Positions 14,870-22,970 of a stretch of 64,000 nucleotides of DNA are shown piece by piece. The notes under the pieces are model-generated. The model made no database searches, was not told the DNA's origin, and saw only the letters and a program-made list of their open reading frames with translations. A program made the translations under genes and the position numbers. The stretch is from Archangium sp. (GTDB lineage Bacteria > Myxococcota > Myxococcia > Myxococcales > Myxococcaceae): assembly GCA_030681645.1 (NCBI GenBank), contig JAUXRX010000056.1, forward strand, positions 1 to 64,000, written 5' to 3'. The stretch's first letter is position 1; each line of letters starts with the position of its first letter.

Positions 14870-16435
14870 TTACGGCGCCGGCTTGACCACGACGTTCGAG
14901 TCGAAGTTCACCGCGCCGATGCGAGCGAGCGCACGGCCGGTGAGCGACGCCCCGGTGTTCAGGGTGATGGCCTGGTCGGCCATGATGGTCCCGATGAAGG
15001 CCGAGGTGGTGCCGAGGGTCGCCGAGGTGCCGACCTGCCAGAACACGTTGGCCGCCTTCGCCCCGCCGCTCAGGATGACCTGCCGCCCGCCGGTGGTGTC
15101 GAGGGTCGAGGCGATCTGGAAGATGAACACCGCGTCGGGGTCACCCTGCGCGTCGAGGGTGAGATCGCCCGAGGTGATCGAGAGCGAGCCGGTCGACTTG
15201 TAGAGGCCAGGGGTCAGCGTCTGGCCGCCGAGGTTGCCGGCCACCGCGATCGGGCAGAGCGTGCGGCCCGCGGCGTCGTTGTAGGCCACCGTGAGGTCGA
15301 ACTCGGCCGCGGCTGCGGTCGGGTCGGTCACGTGCTGCGTGCCCACCACGATGCCCGGGGGGAAGCCGGTCACCGACGAGCCGGGGCTCACGCCCAGGTC
15401 ACCGGTGATCGAGGTCGGCCCGGTGTTGGTCACCGTCGAGCCGGCGAGCGCCACGAAGGCCCCCGCCGCGCCCAGCACCACCGGAGCCTGGCCGCAGGCG
15501 CCGGTCGTGAACGTCCACACGTAGTTGTTCACCATCGGGTTGAGCGCCAGGTCTCTGGCCACCGTGGTGATGGTCGCGGTGTAGGTGGTGCTCACGGCGA
15601 GCGGCAGCGTGGGCGCGAACGTGGCCATCGCCAGCACTGCGTCGTACGTCACCACGCCGGCGAGAAGGGGGTTGAGCCCCTGCCGGAGGGTGAAGCTGGT
15701 GGTGCTGATGCTGAGCGGATCCATCGGCTCGCTGAACGTCGCGGTGAGACGCTTGAGAATCGAGACGTTCATCGCCAGGTCGAGCGGGCTGGTGAGGATG
15801 ACCGTCGGCGGCGTGCTGTCGGGGATGGTGCCGGTGGTGAAGGTCCACACGTAGTTCGAGGCGAGCGGGTTGCCTGCGAGGTCGGTGGCCCCGGTCGCGA
15901 TGGTCGCGGTGTAGGTGGTGCTCGCGGCCAGGGTGGCGGGCGAGAAGGTGGCGGTGAGGCCGGCGTACGTGACGATGCCCGTCACCGGCGCCATGCCCTG
16001 CATCACCGTGAAGGTCGACATGTTCAGCGTCGCGGGGTTCATCGCCTCGCTGAAGGTGGCGTTGACGGTGGTGCCCACCGAGACGCTCATCGCGCCGTCG
16101 ATCGGGATGGTCGAGGTGACGGTCGGGGCCATCATGTCGCCCGCATCAGGAACGCCGGAGTCGGGAACGCCGGAGTCAGGAACGCCGGAGTCGGGGATGC
16201 CGGAGTCGGGGATGCCGGAGTCGGGGATGCCGGAGTCAGGGATGCCGGAGTCAGGGATGCCGGAGTCGGGGATGCCGGAGTCAGGGATGCCGGAGTCGGG
16301 GATGCCGGAGTCGGTTCGACCCGCGTCCGTCACCGGGGTGGTGCCCGAGTCGATCTCGAACTCCACCAATTGCTGACCACAGGCAGGCATCAGAACCATC
16401 AACAATACGAGCGCAGCACTCTTGAGCGTCTTCAT
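14870..16435 (-). CDS. Lipoprotein with two Big_5 domains and DUF3494 domain, copy 4
   Basis: The 521-residue protein has a lipoprotein signal (AALVLLMVLMPACG), a linker of eleven DSG(I/V)P pentapeptides (about residues 40-95), two Big_5 domains (IPIDGAMSVSVG to VWTFTTG and SPLDLAMNVSIL to VWTFTTG) and a DUF3494 domain (VVLGAAGAFVALAGS, GDLGVSPG, FWQVGTSATLGTT, LTGRALARIGAV). It begins 2 nt after the OmpA-family gene stop and shares the P4 transcript. It pairs with copy 2 in domain content and gene order, pointing to duplication of an OmpA-DUF3494 unit. Confidence 0.9.
   Translation of the reverse strand: MKTLKSAALVLLMVLMPACGQQLVEFEIDSGTTPVTDAGRTDSGIPDSGIPDSGIPDSGIPDSGIPDSGIPDSGIPDSGIPDSGVPDSGVPDSGVPDAGDMMAPTVTSTIPIDGAMSVSVGTTVNATFSEAMNPATLNMSTFTVMQGMAPVTGIVTYAGLTATFSPATLAASTTYTATIATGATDLAGNPLASNYVWTFTTGTIPDSTPPTVILTSPLDLAMNVSILKRLTATFSEPMDPLSISTTSFTLRQGLNPLLAGVVTYDAVLAMATFAPTLPLAVSTTYTATITTVARDLALNPMVNNYVWTFTTGACGQAPVVLGAAGAFVALAGSTVTNTGPTSITGDLGVSPGSSVTGFPPGIVVGTQHVTDPTAAAAEFDLTVAYNDAAGRTLCPIAVAGNLGGQTLTPGLYKSTGSLSITSGDLTLDAQGDPDAVFIFQIASTLDTTGGRQVILSGGAKAANVFWQVGTSATLGTTSAFIGTIMADQAITLNTGASLTGRALARIGAVNFDSNVVVKPAP
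16144..16312 (-). repeat. 15-bp tandem repeat encoding DSG(I/V)P
   Basis: About eleven copies of a 15-nt unit (GGCATCCCCGACTCC and close variants, minus strand) encode the linker of DUF3494 copy 4. The neighbouring copies differ mainly at third positions, as expected for recent slippage expansion. Confidence 0.88.
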
Positions 16436-16437
16436 GG

Positions 16438-17604
16438 TTATTTGTTCCCGTCATTGACGATGATGAAATTGACTACGAATTCGACACGGCGATTGTTTTC
16501 ACGGCCTTCGGGAGTCTTGTTGGTGTCGAGCGGCACCGAAGAGGCGAAGCCCTTCGAGACGAGGCGCGACTTCGCCACGCCGTGCGCGACGAGGTAGTCG
16601 AGCACCGCTTCAGCGCGGCCCTCGGACAGCGTCTGGTTGTGGTCGTCGCTGCCTTCCGAGGAGGTGTGCCCCTCGACCTGCACCTTGAAGCCCTTGTTGT
16701 CCTTCAGGGCCTGCACCACCTCGTCGAGCGTGGCCGTCGACTCGGGATCCAGGATGGCCGCGTTCCAGGCGAAGTAGAGCTTTTCCTTCAGCTCGAGCTT
16801 GTCCTTCTTGACGACCAGCTTCTTGTAGGCAGGGCAACCCCAGAAATCCATCGGTCCGGCCACGTCAGGGCAGTGGTCGATGTTGTCTGGAATTCCGTCG
16901 GTGTCCCGGTCGGGGCAGGAGAAGGACTCGGTGGTGACCGTGCGCACCTCGGCCGGCAACGCGGCCACGTGCTGGTGCTCGCGCTCGATGCCGCTGCCGA
17001 TCTCCAGGCTCAGGCCGACGGTGAGCAGCTTCGCGTCGTGGTTGTCGTAGCCGGGGCGATCGAGCTGAATGATGTGCGTGTAGCGGGCGAAGGGCCCAAT
17101 CCAGAACACGCGCTTCTCCCCGAGGGGAATCGAGGCGCCGACCGCCGCCGCGAAGCCCGGGCGGTTGAGCGGCCCGGTGCGCACGTACAGCGCGTCGACG
17201 TCGACCCAGGGCGAGATGCCGAAGAACGTGTCGTCGTCGGGGGTGTGGTGAGGCCGCTTGAGGCGCAAGCTGGCGCCGAAGGTCCAGGCGGTGCCCGGGT
17301 TGGCCAGGTTGGCCTGGCTCGAGAGCGCCATGAAGGTCACGCTCGGGCCGAGGTCGAGCCAGGGGTTGAGCGTCCAGAGGGCCTTGATGGTCTGCGCGCC
17401 GCCCACCACGAAGAGCTGGCTCTGGGGCGTGGTCAGGGGGATCACCACGCCCGTCTCGATCTTGAGGGCGAAGTCACCGGCTTCCGCCGCGAGCGGCTTG
17501 CCGAGCGGCGCGTCTTCGCCTGCGTAGGCCAGGGCGCTCGCCAGCAGCGCCACCGTCGTCAACACTGCCCTCGCTGAGGTCGTCAGCGGTGAGATCATCT
17601 TCAT
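16438..17604 (-). CDS. OmpA-family outer-membrane protein, copy 2
   Basis: The 388-residue protein has the same plan as the one at 10975-12129: a signal peptide (TTVALLASALAYAG), a barrel-like domain with the shared stretch LRLKRPHHTPDD, a type-3 repeat (DRDTDGIPDNIDHCPD) and a C-terminal OmpA domain (YFAWNAAILDPE, VEGHTSSEGSDDHNQ, ENNRRVEFVV). GGAG six bases before the ATG at 17604 sets the start; an in-frame ATG at 17616 is less well placed. It is the first gene of the P4 unit and is followed after 2 nt by DUF3494 copy 4. It should anchor the outer membrane to peptidoglycan. Confidence 0.92.
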   Translation of the reverse strand: MKMISPLTTSARAVLTTVALLASALAYAGEDAPLGKPLAAEAGDFALKIETGVVIPLTTPQSQLFVVGGAQTIKALWTLNPWLDLGPSVTFMALSSQANLANPGTAWTFGASLRLKRPHHTPDDDTFFGISPWVDVDALYVRTGPLNRPGFAAAVGASIPLGEKRVFWIGPFARYTHIIQLDRPGYDNHDAKLLTVGLSLEIGSGIEREHQHVAALPAEVRTVTTESFSCPDRDTDGIPDNIDHCPDVAGPMDFWGCPAYKKLVVKKDKLELKEKLYFAWNAAILDPESTATLDEVVQALKDNKGFKVQVEGHTSSEGSDDHNQTLSEGRAEAVLDYLVAHGVAKSRLVSKGFASSVPLDTNKTPEGRENNRRVEFVVNFIIVNDGNK

Positions 17605-17664
17605 GGGGTTCTCCATTCGTGGAACGTTTCGGGGGGGTGACTCCCCGCGGTCAGACCAGACATG

Positions 17665-17680
17665 AGCAGCAATCGAGCCG
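17665..17680 (-). promoter_or_regulatory. Predicted sigma-54 promoter P4
   Basis: Minus-strand CGGCTCGATTGCTGCT differs from P2 only at the first base and one inner base. It lies 58 nt from TCAGGATGA and gives a leader of about 50 nt before the ATG at 17604. Confidence 0.72.
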
Positions 17681-17737
17681 TCGGCCCCGGCGAGCAATTC
17701 AAGACGCTTGCGGGGGCCCGCCGGGGCCGCGAGTCGG

Positions 17738-17769
17738 TCAGGATGAAGGAGCTCACCCAAATCGAAGGA
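17738..17769. promoter_or_regulatory. Predicted upstream activating site 4
   Basis: TCAGGATGA (17738-17746) is followed by AAATCGAAGGA ending at 17769. The same arrangement, a dyad followed about 20 bases later by CGAAGGA, occurs in sites 1 and 5. It lies between the terminator of the next operon and P4. Confidence 0.55.
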
Positions 17770-17775
17770 CGACGG

Positions 17776-17810
17776 AAAAAGGGCCGGAGCACCGTGGCGC
17801 TCCGGCCCTT
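17776..17810 (-). terminator. Rho-independent terminator of the P5 operon
   Basis: On the minus strand a perfect 12-bp stem AAGGGCCGGAGC/GCTCCGGCCCTT with an 8-nt loop runs into TTTTT. It lies about 25 nt after the OmpA/DUF4398-like gene stop. Confidence 0.93.
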
Positions 17811-17834
17811 CGGGAGGTTCGGGTGAGGCTGCGA

Positions 17835-18782
17835 TCAGCGCGCGCTGACGCCCGCGGCGCCGATGATGATCTCGACCCGGCGGTTGTTCGCGCGGTTCTC
17901 GGGCGTCTTGTTGTCGGTGATGGCCCGGCCCGAGCCCATGCCCACGGCCGAGATGCGATCAGCCGCGACGCCGCGCGAGACGAGGTAGTTGAGCACCGCG
18001 GTGGCGCGGTTGAGCGAGAGCGGCTGGTTGGTGGCGTCGGACCCCTGGCTGTCGGTGTGACCCTCGACGATCATGCGCTTGCCGGCGTCCTGCGCCTTGA
18101 GCGCCTCGGCCACCTGGTCGAGCTTGGTCATCGCCGTGTTCAACAGCGCGTACTTGCCCGAGGCGAACAACACGCTGCCCGAGAGGGTGATGACCACGCC
18201 GCGCGCCTCTTCCTTGACCGCCGCGATGGTGGCCAGGTCCTTCATCGCGCCGGCGAGCTTCGCCTCGGCGGTCTGGCGCGCCGCCTTCTCGGCCTCGAGC
18301 TGGCTGGCCGAGACCTCCAGCGCCTTGCCCTGCGCGTCGTTCGCCGCGAGGAGCTCGTTGGTGGTGGCGACGTTCTCGCGCCGCTCGGTGTTGAGCTGCT
18401 GCCGGGTGGACGCGAGCGCCGCCTGGCTGCTCTTCACCTGGTCGTCCCGCACCACCACGCCCGCCTTGACGGCCGCGGCGATCGACTGGCGGTCCTGCTC
18501 GGTGCGCGCCTTCACGTTGGCGAGCTCGACCTTGCGCTGGGTCACGTAGGCGAGGTCGACGCATTCCAGCGTGTCGCCGTTCTCTTCGAACTCGCGGTTG
18601 GCCTTGTCGAGCACCTTCTTGGCGTCATACAGCTCGGTCGGCGTCAGCTTGCCGGCGAGGCCCTGGGTGGAAGCAGCGTAGGAATCACGCGCGGTGACCA
18701 GCATCGGCGGCGCGACGGTGGCGCAGCCGCTGATCAGCCCGGACAACGCGAGAGAGGCGAACAGGGTCCTGGAGGTTTTCAT
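17835..18782 (-). CDS. OmpA-family lipoprotein with DUF4398-like helical domain
   Basis: The 315-residue lipoprotein (lipobox LISGC) has a helical DUF4398-like N-terminal part (AAPPMLVTARDSYAAS-type phrase, KVLDKANREFEENGDT), a coiled coil of about 100 residues (QQLNTERRENVATTNELLA, QLEAEKAARQTAEAKL) and a C-terminal OmpA domain (VLFASGKYALLNTAM, VEGHTDSQGSDATNQPLS, NRATAVLNYLVSRGV, NNRRVEIII). This resembles Pal/YiaD-type spacers between outer membrane and peptidoglycan. It is the last gene of the P5 run and is closely followed by a strong terminator. The preceding gene encodes a short DUF4398 lipoprotein, so the pair probably work together. Confidence 0.9.
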   Translation of the reverse strand: MKTSRTLFASLALSGLISGCATVAPPMLVTARDSYAASTQGLAGKLTPTELYDAKKVLDKANREFEENGDTLECVDLAYVTQRKVELANVKARTEQDRQSIAAAVKAGVVVRDDQVKSSQAALASTRQQLNTERRENVATTNELLAANDAQGKALEVSASQLEAEKAARQTAEAKLAGAMKDLATIAAVKEEARGVVITLSGSVLFASGKYALLNTAMTKLDQVAEALKAQDAGKRMIVEGHTDSQGSDATNQPLSLNRATAVLNYLVSRGVAADRISAVGMGSGRAITDNKTPENRANNRRVEIIIGAAGVSAR

Positions 18783-18817
18783 GGGAGTCTTTCGGGATGC
18801 GAGGTGAGGTGTGGGAA

Positions 18818-19168
18818 TCAGGGGGTGCCACGGGCGCGGACGGCCTTCAGGTCTTCGGCGGCGCGCACGGCCTCGCCGTGCACCGAGACCTCGCGGGCCA
18901 GGCCCAGGGCCAGCTCGGCGTCGGCCTCGGCGCGCGCGAGCACGAGCAGCGCGCGGGAATCACCTTCGGCCGCCATCTTCTTGGCGAGCAACGTCTGGTC
19001 CTTCGCGAGCTCGAGGTGCAGCCGCGCGTTGGGCACGCTGGAAGCGCCCAGCTCTTCGGCCGAGCGCATGCTCGACTCCGAGCTCTCGAGGCGATCAGCG
19101 GGGATCTGCACCGTGGCGCAGCCCGAGAGGGCGATGAAGGCGAGGGAAATCATCAGTCCGTGGTTCAT
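18818..19168 (-). CDS. DUF4398 lipoprotein
   Basis: The 116-residue protein has a lipoprotein signal (MISLAFIALSGCATV) and one helical DUF4398 domain (ESSMRSAEELGASSVPNA, LELAKDQTLLAKKMAAEG, ARAEADAELALGLARE). The family is periplasmic and usually occurs beside OmpA-like proteins, as here (next gene 35 nt away). The start at 19168 is the Met before the signal peptide; the longer upstream frame has no export signal. Confidence 0.87.
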   Translation of the reverse strand: MNHGLMISLAFIALSGCATVQIPADRLESSESSMRSAEELGASSVPNARLHLELAKDQTLLAKKMAAEGDSRALLVLARAEADAELALGLAREVSVHGEAVRAAEDLKAVRARGTP

Positions 19169-19226
19169 GGAGTTCTTTCTGGTGAGGAGTGAATGAAGGC
19201 GGTGCGCCACGCGGCGCACCATGAGG

Positions 19227-19433
19227 TCAGGGAGAAGAAGCAATGGAGCGCTGGCCGGCGATCAGGCTGACCATCAGCATCACCGCGCCCGAGATCAGCG
19301 CGCCGTTGGCGAACCCTCCCAGCGAGTTGGCGGTGAGCACGCCGTACGCCCACACCGACAGCAGGGCGAGCGTGAGCAGCCAGGGGAGCACGGTCTTGAG
19401 CGACGCCGGCGCGGACAACGTGTCGCTGTTCAT
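19227..19433 (-). CDS. DUF5670-like small membrane protein, longer form
   Basis: The 68-residue protein has a hydrophilic N-terminus of about 12 residues and two membrane helices (PWLLTLALLSVWAYGVL, ALISGAVMLMVSLIAG) joined by TANSLGGFANG, the same turn as in DUF5670 proteins (SYSLGGFIH in the copy at 9297-9449). Its ATG overlaps the stop of the Cys-rich gene (ATGA), so translation is coupled. It belongs to the P5 operon. Confidence 0.85.
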   Translation of the reverse strand: MNSDTLSAPASLKTVLPWLLTLALLSVWAYGVLTANSLGGFANGALISGAVMLMVSLIAGQRSIASSP

Positions 19434-19714
19434 GGCACCACCGTGGTGCAGGGCCCGGCGCACTTGAAGACGGCGCCCGCGCAGGTGCGGTCGTCGATGC
19501 ACGCGCTGCACTCATCGGCGCGGTGGCGGTACTTGTCGTCGGTGGTGGCGTGCTCGCGGCACGACGTCTCGCACTTGCCCAGGTCGTAGGCCTTGTCGAA
19601 ACAGGTCTGGTAACGCGCACAGATGGCGTGGCAGTCGATCGCCACGTCGACGGGGTTGCAGGCGCCAGTGCGCAGGACTGCGGCGAAGACCACGACGCTG
19701 AAGAGGCGAATCAT
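19430..19714 (-). CDS. Small Cys-rich secreted protein, paralog 1
   Basis: The 94-residue protein has a signal peptide (LFSVVVFAAVLRTGAC, possibly a lipobox) and a mature region with ten Cys in a fixed spacing: DCHAICARYQTC, YDLGKCETSC, ECSACIDDRTC, FKCAGPC, ending VVP. A paralog with the same spacing lies at 28539-28835. I do not recognise the family; the Cys pattern suggests a disulfide-knotted surface protein. It is second in the P5 operon, 27 nt after the csbD-like gene. Confidence 0.8.
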   Translation of the reverse strand: MIRLFSVVVFAAVLRTGACNPVDVAIDCHAICARYQTCFDKAYDLGKCETSCREHATTDDKYRHRADECSACIDDRTCAGAVFKCAGPCTTVVP

Positions 19715-19741
19715 CGAACTGCTCCGGGAGAGGGAAAGAGG

Positions 19742-19984
19742 TCAGCCTGCGGTGAGGTGAATGACGCCGAGGTGCTTGCGGTCGAGCTCGAGGCCCGAGA
19801 GCAGCTCGTCGAACTGGCGCTCGACCTCTTCCTTTTCCAGCCCGGTGCGCTCCTGGAGCCGGCCGAGGAAGGCTTCCTTCTGCCCCTCGAGCAGCAGGAG
19901 GTCGTCGTCGGTGAGCTTCGCCCACTTCTGCTTGAGCAGACCCGCCACCTGCCGTGCTTCGCCCCGCACCCGTTCCCAGTTCAT
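19742..19984 (-). CDS. CsbD-like stress protein, copy 2
   Basis: The 80-residue protein shares AKLTDDDLLLLEG, LQERTGLEKEEVERQFDELL and the opening MNWERVRGEARQ with copy 1. It has a short extra C-terminal tail (DRKHLGVIHLTAG). It is the first gene of the P5 operon, with a leader of about 37 nt, and is followed by the Cys-rich protein, the DUF5670-like protein, the DUF4398 lipoprotein and the OmpA lipoprotein. Confidence 0.92.
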   Translation of the reverse strand: MNWERVRGEARQVAGLLKQKWAKLTDDDLLLLEGQKEAFLGRLQERTGLEKEEVERQFDELLSGLELDRKHLGVIHLTAG

Positions 19985-20031
19985 GAAGGCTCCTTGCCGC
20001 TGCGCGAGAAGTTCGCGTCGCAACGGCAATG

Positions 20032-20047
20032 AGCACGAACGAAGCCA
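20032..20047 (-). promoter_or_regulatory. Predicted sigma-54 promoter P5
   Basis: Minus-strand TGGCTTCGTTCGTGCT matches TGGC-N8-TGCT. It lies 59 nt from the dyad TCAAGATGA and 63 nt from the csbD-like ATG at 19984. Confidence 0.75.
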
Positions 20048-20105
20048 GCGGCTGGATCGCAACGAAGTCTGACCCTTGGCGGGGAAACGTCGTTTCAGCC
20101 CTCAA

Positions 20106-20140
20106 TCAAGATGACGCAGGCCCCCCGTCATTACGAAGGA
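20106..20140. promoter_or_regulatory. Predicted upstream activating site 5
   Basis: TCAAGATGA (20106-20114) is followed by ATTACGAAGGA ending at 20140, the same two-part layout as sites 1 and 4. The rest of the 321-bp gap 19985-20305 holds P5 and the upstream region of the plus-strand kinase gene; TATAAG at 20199-20204 could be part of that gene's promoter, but no clear -35 was seen. Confidence 0.55.
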
Positions 20141-20305
20141 GCCGGGTGAACCCGCTCAGGTCAGGCAGGTACTCCGCTCCTGAGGGAGGAATGAGCGTAT
20201 AAGCAACGGCAGGTGCAGCCCGCACCCTCGCCGCGCGAACTGCGAACTCGCGCGCCTCGAGGGGGAGTTGCCAGCTGGATTTCGCGAGAGCAGCAAAGGC
20301 CGCCC

Positions 20306-22009
20306 ATGACGAGCAGCACTCACGCAGTCGAGGGTCAGAAGACCGTGCTCAAGACGAGCGCGCTCCAGCAAGCCATCTTCAACAGCGCGAACTTCTCGAG
20401 CATCGCCACCGATGCGCGAGGCGTGATCCAGATCTTCAACGTCGGCGCCGAGCGCATGCTGGGCTACGCGGCCGCCGACGTCACCGACCGGATCACCCCG
20501 GCAGACATCTCCGACCCCGGCGAGCTGATCGCGCGCGCCAGCGCCCTGAGCCTGGAGCTGGGGACCACCATCGCGCCCGGCTTCGAGGCGCTGGTGTTCA
20601 AGGCCTCGCGCGGCATCGAAGACATCTACGAGCTGACCTACATCCGCAAGGACCAGAGCCGCTTTCCGGCGATCGTCTCGGTGACGGCGCTGCGTGACGC
20701 GGCCGACAAGATCATCGGGTACCTGCTCATCGGCACCGACAACACCGCGCGCAAGCAGGTCGAGGCCGAACGCGAGCGGCTCGCGCAGCACCTGCGCGAC
20801 CAGAACGCCGAGCTCGAGACCGCGCGCAGCACCGCCGACAAGGCCAACCGGGCGAAGTCGGAGTTCCTCTCGAGCATGAGCCACGAGCTGCGCAGCCCGC
20901 TCAACGCCATCCTCGGCTTCGCCCAGCTCCTCGATTCCGACGTCCCCCCGGTGACGGCCGCGCAGAAGGGCAGCGTGGGGCAGATCCTCCACGCCGGCTG
21001 GTACCTGCTCGAGCTGATCAACGAGATCCTCGACCTGGCGGTGATCGAGTCGGGGAAGCTGTCTCTCTCGCTCGAGCCGGTGTCGTTCGCCGAGGTGATG
21101 CCCGAGTGCAGGGCCATCGTGGAACAGGAAGGGCAGAAGCGCGGCCTCACCCTGAGCTTCCCGGTGTTCGACCGGCCCCAGTTCGTGCGCGCCGATCGGG
21201 TGCGCCTCAAGCAGGTGCTGATCAACCTCCTCTCGAACGCCATCAAGTACAACCGGCCGGGAGGGTCGATCACGGTCGAGTGCGTCACCACCGGCGAGCG
21301 CACCCGCTTCAGCATCAGGGACAGCGGCCTGGGGCTGACCGCCGAGAAGATCGCGCTGCTCTTTCAGCCCTTCAACCGGCTCGGGCAGGAGACGACCGGC
21401 GTCGAGGGCACGGGCATCGGGCTGGTGATGAGCAAGCTGCTGGTCGAGCTGATGGGCGGCGTCATCGGCGTGGACAGCGTCGTGGGCGAGGGGAGCGTGT
21501 TCTGGTTCGAGCTCCAGGCAGCCCGGGCCCCCGAGTTGCTCCCCGAGCAGCTCAAGGCCACGCCGAAGGCCCGCCAGCCCGCCCGCCCCGACGACGCCCC
21601 GCGCACGGTGCTCTACGTGGAAGACAACGCGGCCAACCTCAAGCTGGTCGAGCAGCTCATCGGCCGGCGGCCCGAGCTGCGGCTGATCACCGCGGTGTCG
21701 GGCGTGCTGGGCGTCGAGCTGGCCCGCAGCGCCGCGCCCGAGGTGATCCTGATGGACATCAACCTGCCCGGGCTCAGCGGCTACCAGGCCCTCGAGCTGC
21801 TGCGTGACGACGTGAAGACCGCGAACATTCCCGTGCTGGCGATCAGCGCCAACGCGATGGTCGCCGACATCGCGAAGGGCCTCGAAGCCGGGTTCCTCCG
21901 GTACCTCACCAAGCCGCTCAAGGTGGACGAGTTCATGGAAGCGCTCAACCTGGCGCTCGAGCTGGCGACGCGGACCTCCGCGGCGAACAATCAAGGAAGA
22001 GTGAATTGA
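20306..22009 (+). CDS. Hybrid sensor histidine kinase (PAS-HisKA-HATPase-REC), paralog of the one at 1-1973
   Basis: The 567-residue cytoplasmic protein has one PAS domain (about 20-140), a coiled coil, HisKA with phospho-acceptor His193 (MSHELRSPLN), HATPase_c (LINLLSNAIKYN, DSGLGL, GTGIGLVM) and a receiver with Asp484 (VILMDINLPG). Long stretches are the same as in the hybrid kinase at the window start (for example FNVGAERMLGYAAADV), but the second PAS domain is missing. AAAGG upstream of ATG 20306 sets the start. The next gene begins 1 nt after the stop. Confidence 0.93.
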   Translation: MTSSTHAVEGQKTVLKTSALQQAIFNSANFSSIATDARGVIQIFNVGAERMLGYAAADVTDRITPADISDPGELIARASALSLELGTTIAPGFEALVFKASRGIEDIYELTYIRKDQSRFPAIVSVTALRDAADKIIGYLLIGTDNTARKQVEAERERLAQHLRDQNAELETARSTADKANRAKSEFLSSMSHELRSPLNAILGFAQLLDSDVPPVTAAQKGSVGQILHAGWYLLELINEILDLAVIESGKLSLSLEPVSFAEVMPECRAIVEQEGQKRGLTLSFPVFDRPQFVRADRVRLKQVLINLLSNAIKYNRPGGSITVECVTTGERTRFSIRDSGLGLTAEKIALLFQPFNRLGQETTGVEGTGIGLVMSKLLVELMGGVIGVDSVVGEGSVFWFELQAARAPELLPEQLKATPKARQPARPDDAPRTVLYVEDNAANLKLVEQLIGRRPELRLITAVSGVLGVELARSAAPEVILMDINLPGLSGYQALELLRDDVKTANIPVLAISANAMVADIAKGLEAGFLRYLTKPLKVDEFMEALNLALELATRTSAANNQGRVN

Positions 22010-22010
22010 A

Positions 22011-22904
22011 ATGGTGAGCCAGGCCGACATCCTCCACGCGAAGATCCTGATCGTCGACGACCAGGAAGCGAACGTACTGCTGCTCGAGCAGATGCTGCGC
22101 GCCGCCGGCTACGACCGGGTGTCGTCGACCCGCGAGCCCACCCAGGTCTGCGAGCTGCACCTCGTCGAGAAGTTCGACCTGATCCTCCTCGACCTCCACA
22201 TGCCGGCCATGGACGGCTTCCAGGTGATGGAGAACCTCAAGGAGATCGAGACCGGCGGCTACCTGCCGGTGCTGGTGATCACCGCCCAGCCCGAGCACAA
22301 GCTGCGCGCCCTCAAGAGCGGCGCGCGCGACTTCGTGAGCAAGCCGTTCGATCTCGCCGAGGTGCTGCTGCGCGTGCACAACCAGGTCGAGGTGCGCCTG
22401 CTGCACCAGGAGACCCGCAAGCTCTACGACAAGGTCGTCTCGGAGCAGAAGGTGTCTGCCCGGCTGCTGCTCGACGTGCTCCCCCGCTCGGTGGTCGAGC
22501 GGCTCAAGGAACGCCCCAACGCCGCCGCCGAGCTCGTCACCGAGGGCTACGCCGAGGTGACCATGGTCTTCGCCGACGTGCTCGCCTTCACCAAGTTCTC
22601 CGAGGGTGCCGGCGCCCAGGTGCTCACGGGCGTGCTCGCAGAGCTCGCGGCGAAGCCCGAGGCCGGCGCCCGCATCATCGGCGATGCCTGGCTGGCGGCC
22701 GCGCACCTGCCCGACACCGTGGCGCACCACACCGTCGCCGCGGCCCAGAAGGCGCTGGACCTCAGGGCAGCGCTCGAGCGCTTCAACGACCACGGCCGCT
22801 ACAGGCTCGAGGTGCGCATCGGCCTCGAGGCGGGCCCCTCGCTCGCGCCCGTCCGCAAGGGCAAGGGCAAGCCGAAGGGAAAGCGCCGCGCCGCCGAGGG
22901 CTGA
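22011..22904 (+). CDS. Receiver domain fused to a degenerate, truncated cyclase domain
   Basis: The 297-residue protein has an intact receiver (ILIVDDQEAN, LILLDLHMPAMDG, VSKPFD), then a region homologous to the cyclase domain of the protein at 1970-3064. The domain is decayed: the lid region reads MVFADVLAFTKFSEG, the Lys of EKIKTIGD is lost (ARIIGDAWLAA), about 17 residues are missing before it, and the sequence ends in a basic tail (KGKGKPKGKRRAAEG) where YDVWGDTVNTASRM should be. It probably cannot make cAMP and may act as a pure output or dimer partner. AAGGAAGAG precedes the ATG. Confidence 0.87.
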   Translation: MVSQADILHAKILIVDDQEANVLLLEQMLRAAGYDRVSSTREPTQVCELHLVEKFDLILLDLHMPAMDGFQVMENLKEIETGGYLPVLVITAQPEHKLRALKSGARDFVSKPFDLAEVLLRVHNQVEVRLLHQETRKLYDKVVSEQKVSARLLLDVLPRSVVERLKERPNAAAELVTEGYAEVTMVFADVLAFTKFSEGAGAQVLTGVLAELAAKPEAGARIIGDAWLAAAHLPDTVAHHTVAAAQKALDLRAALERFNDHGRYRLEVRIGLEAGPSLAPVRKGKGKPKGKRRAAEG

Positions 22905-22930
22905 CCCTTCGAGCCGTGAAGTCGCCCCCC

Positions 22931-22952
22931 CGACTCCGCTCGGGGTGGGCGG
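22931..22952. repeat. Dispersed repeat family A, half copy
   Basis: CGACTCCGCTCGGGGTGGGC matches the right arm of the inverted repeat found at 3077-3131 and 52591-52692. It lies in the gap before the next gene; no left arm is present. Confidence 0.6.
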
Positions 22953-22970
22953 AAGGGTAGAGTGCCGGCG

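Noticed and set aside
16144..16312. Possible CRISPR-like array of 15-bp repeats
   Set aside because: No spacers; it is an in-frame DSG(I/V)P coding repeat.
19985..20305. Riboswitch or structured RNA in the gap before the second hybrid kinase
   Set aside because: Apart from the P5 promoter, its activating site and weak inverted segments, no long conserved-looking stem set was visible by eye.
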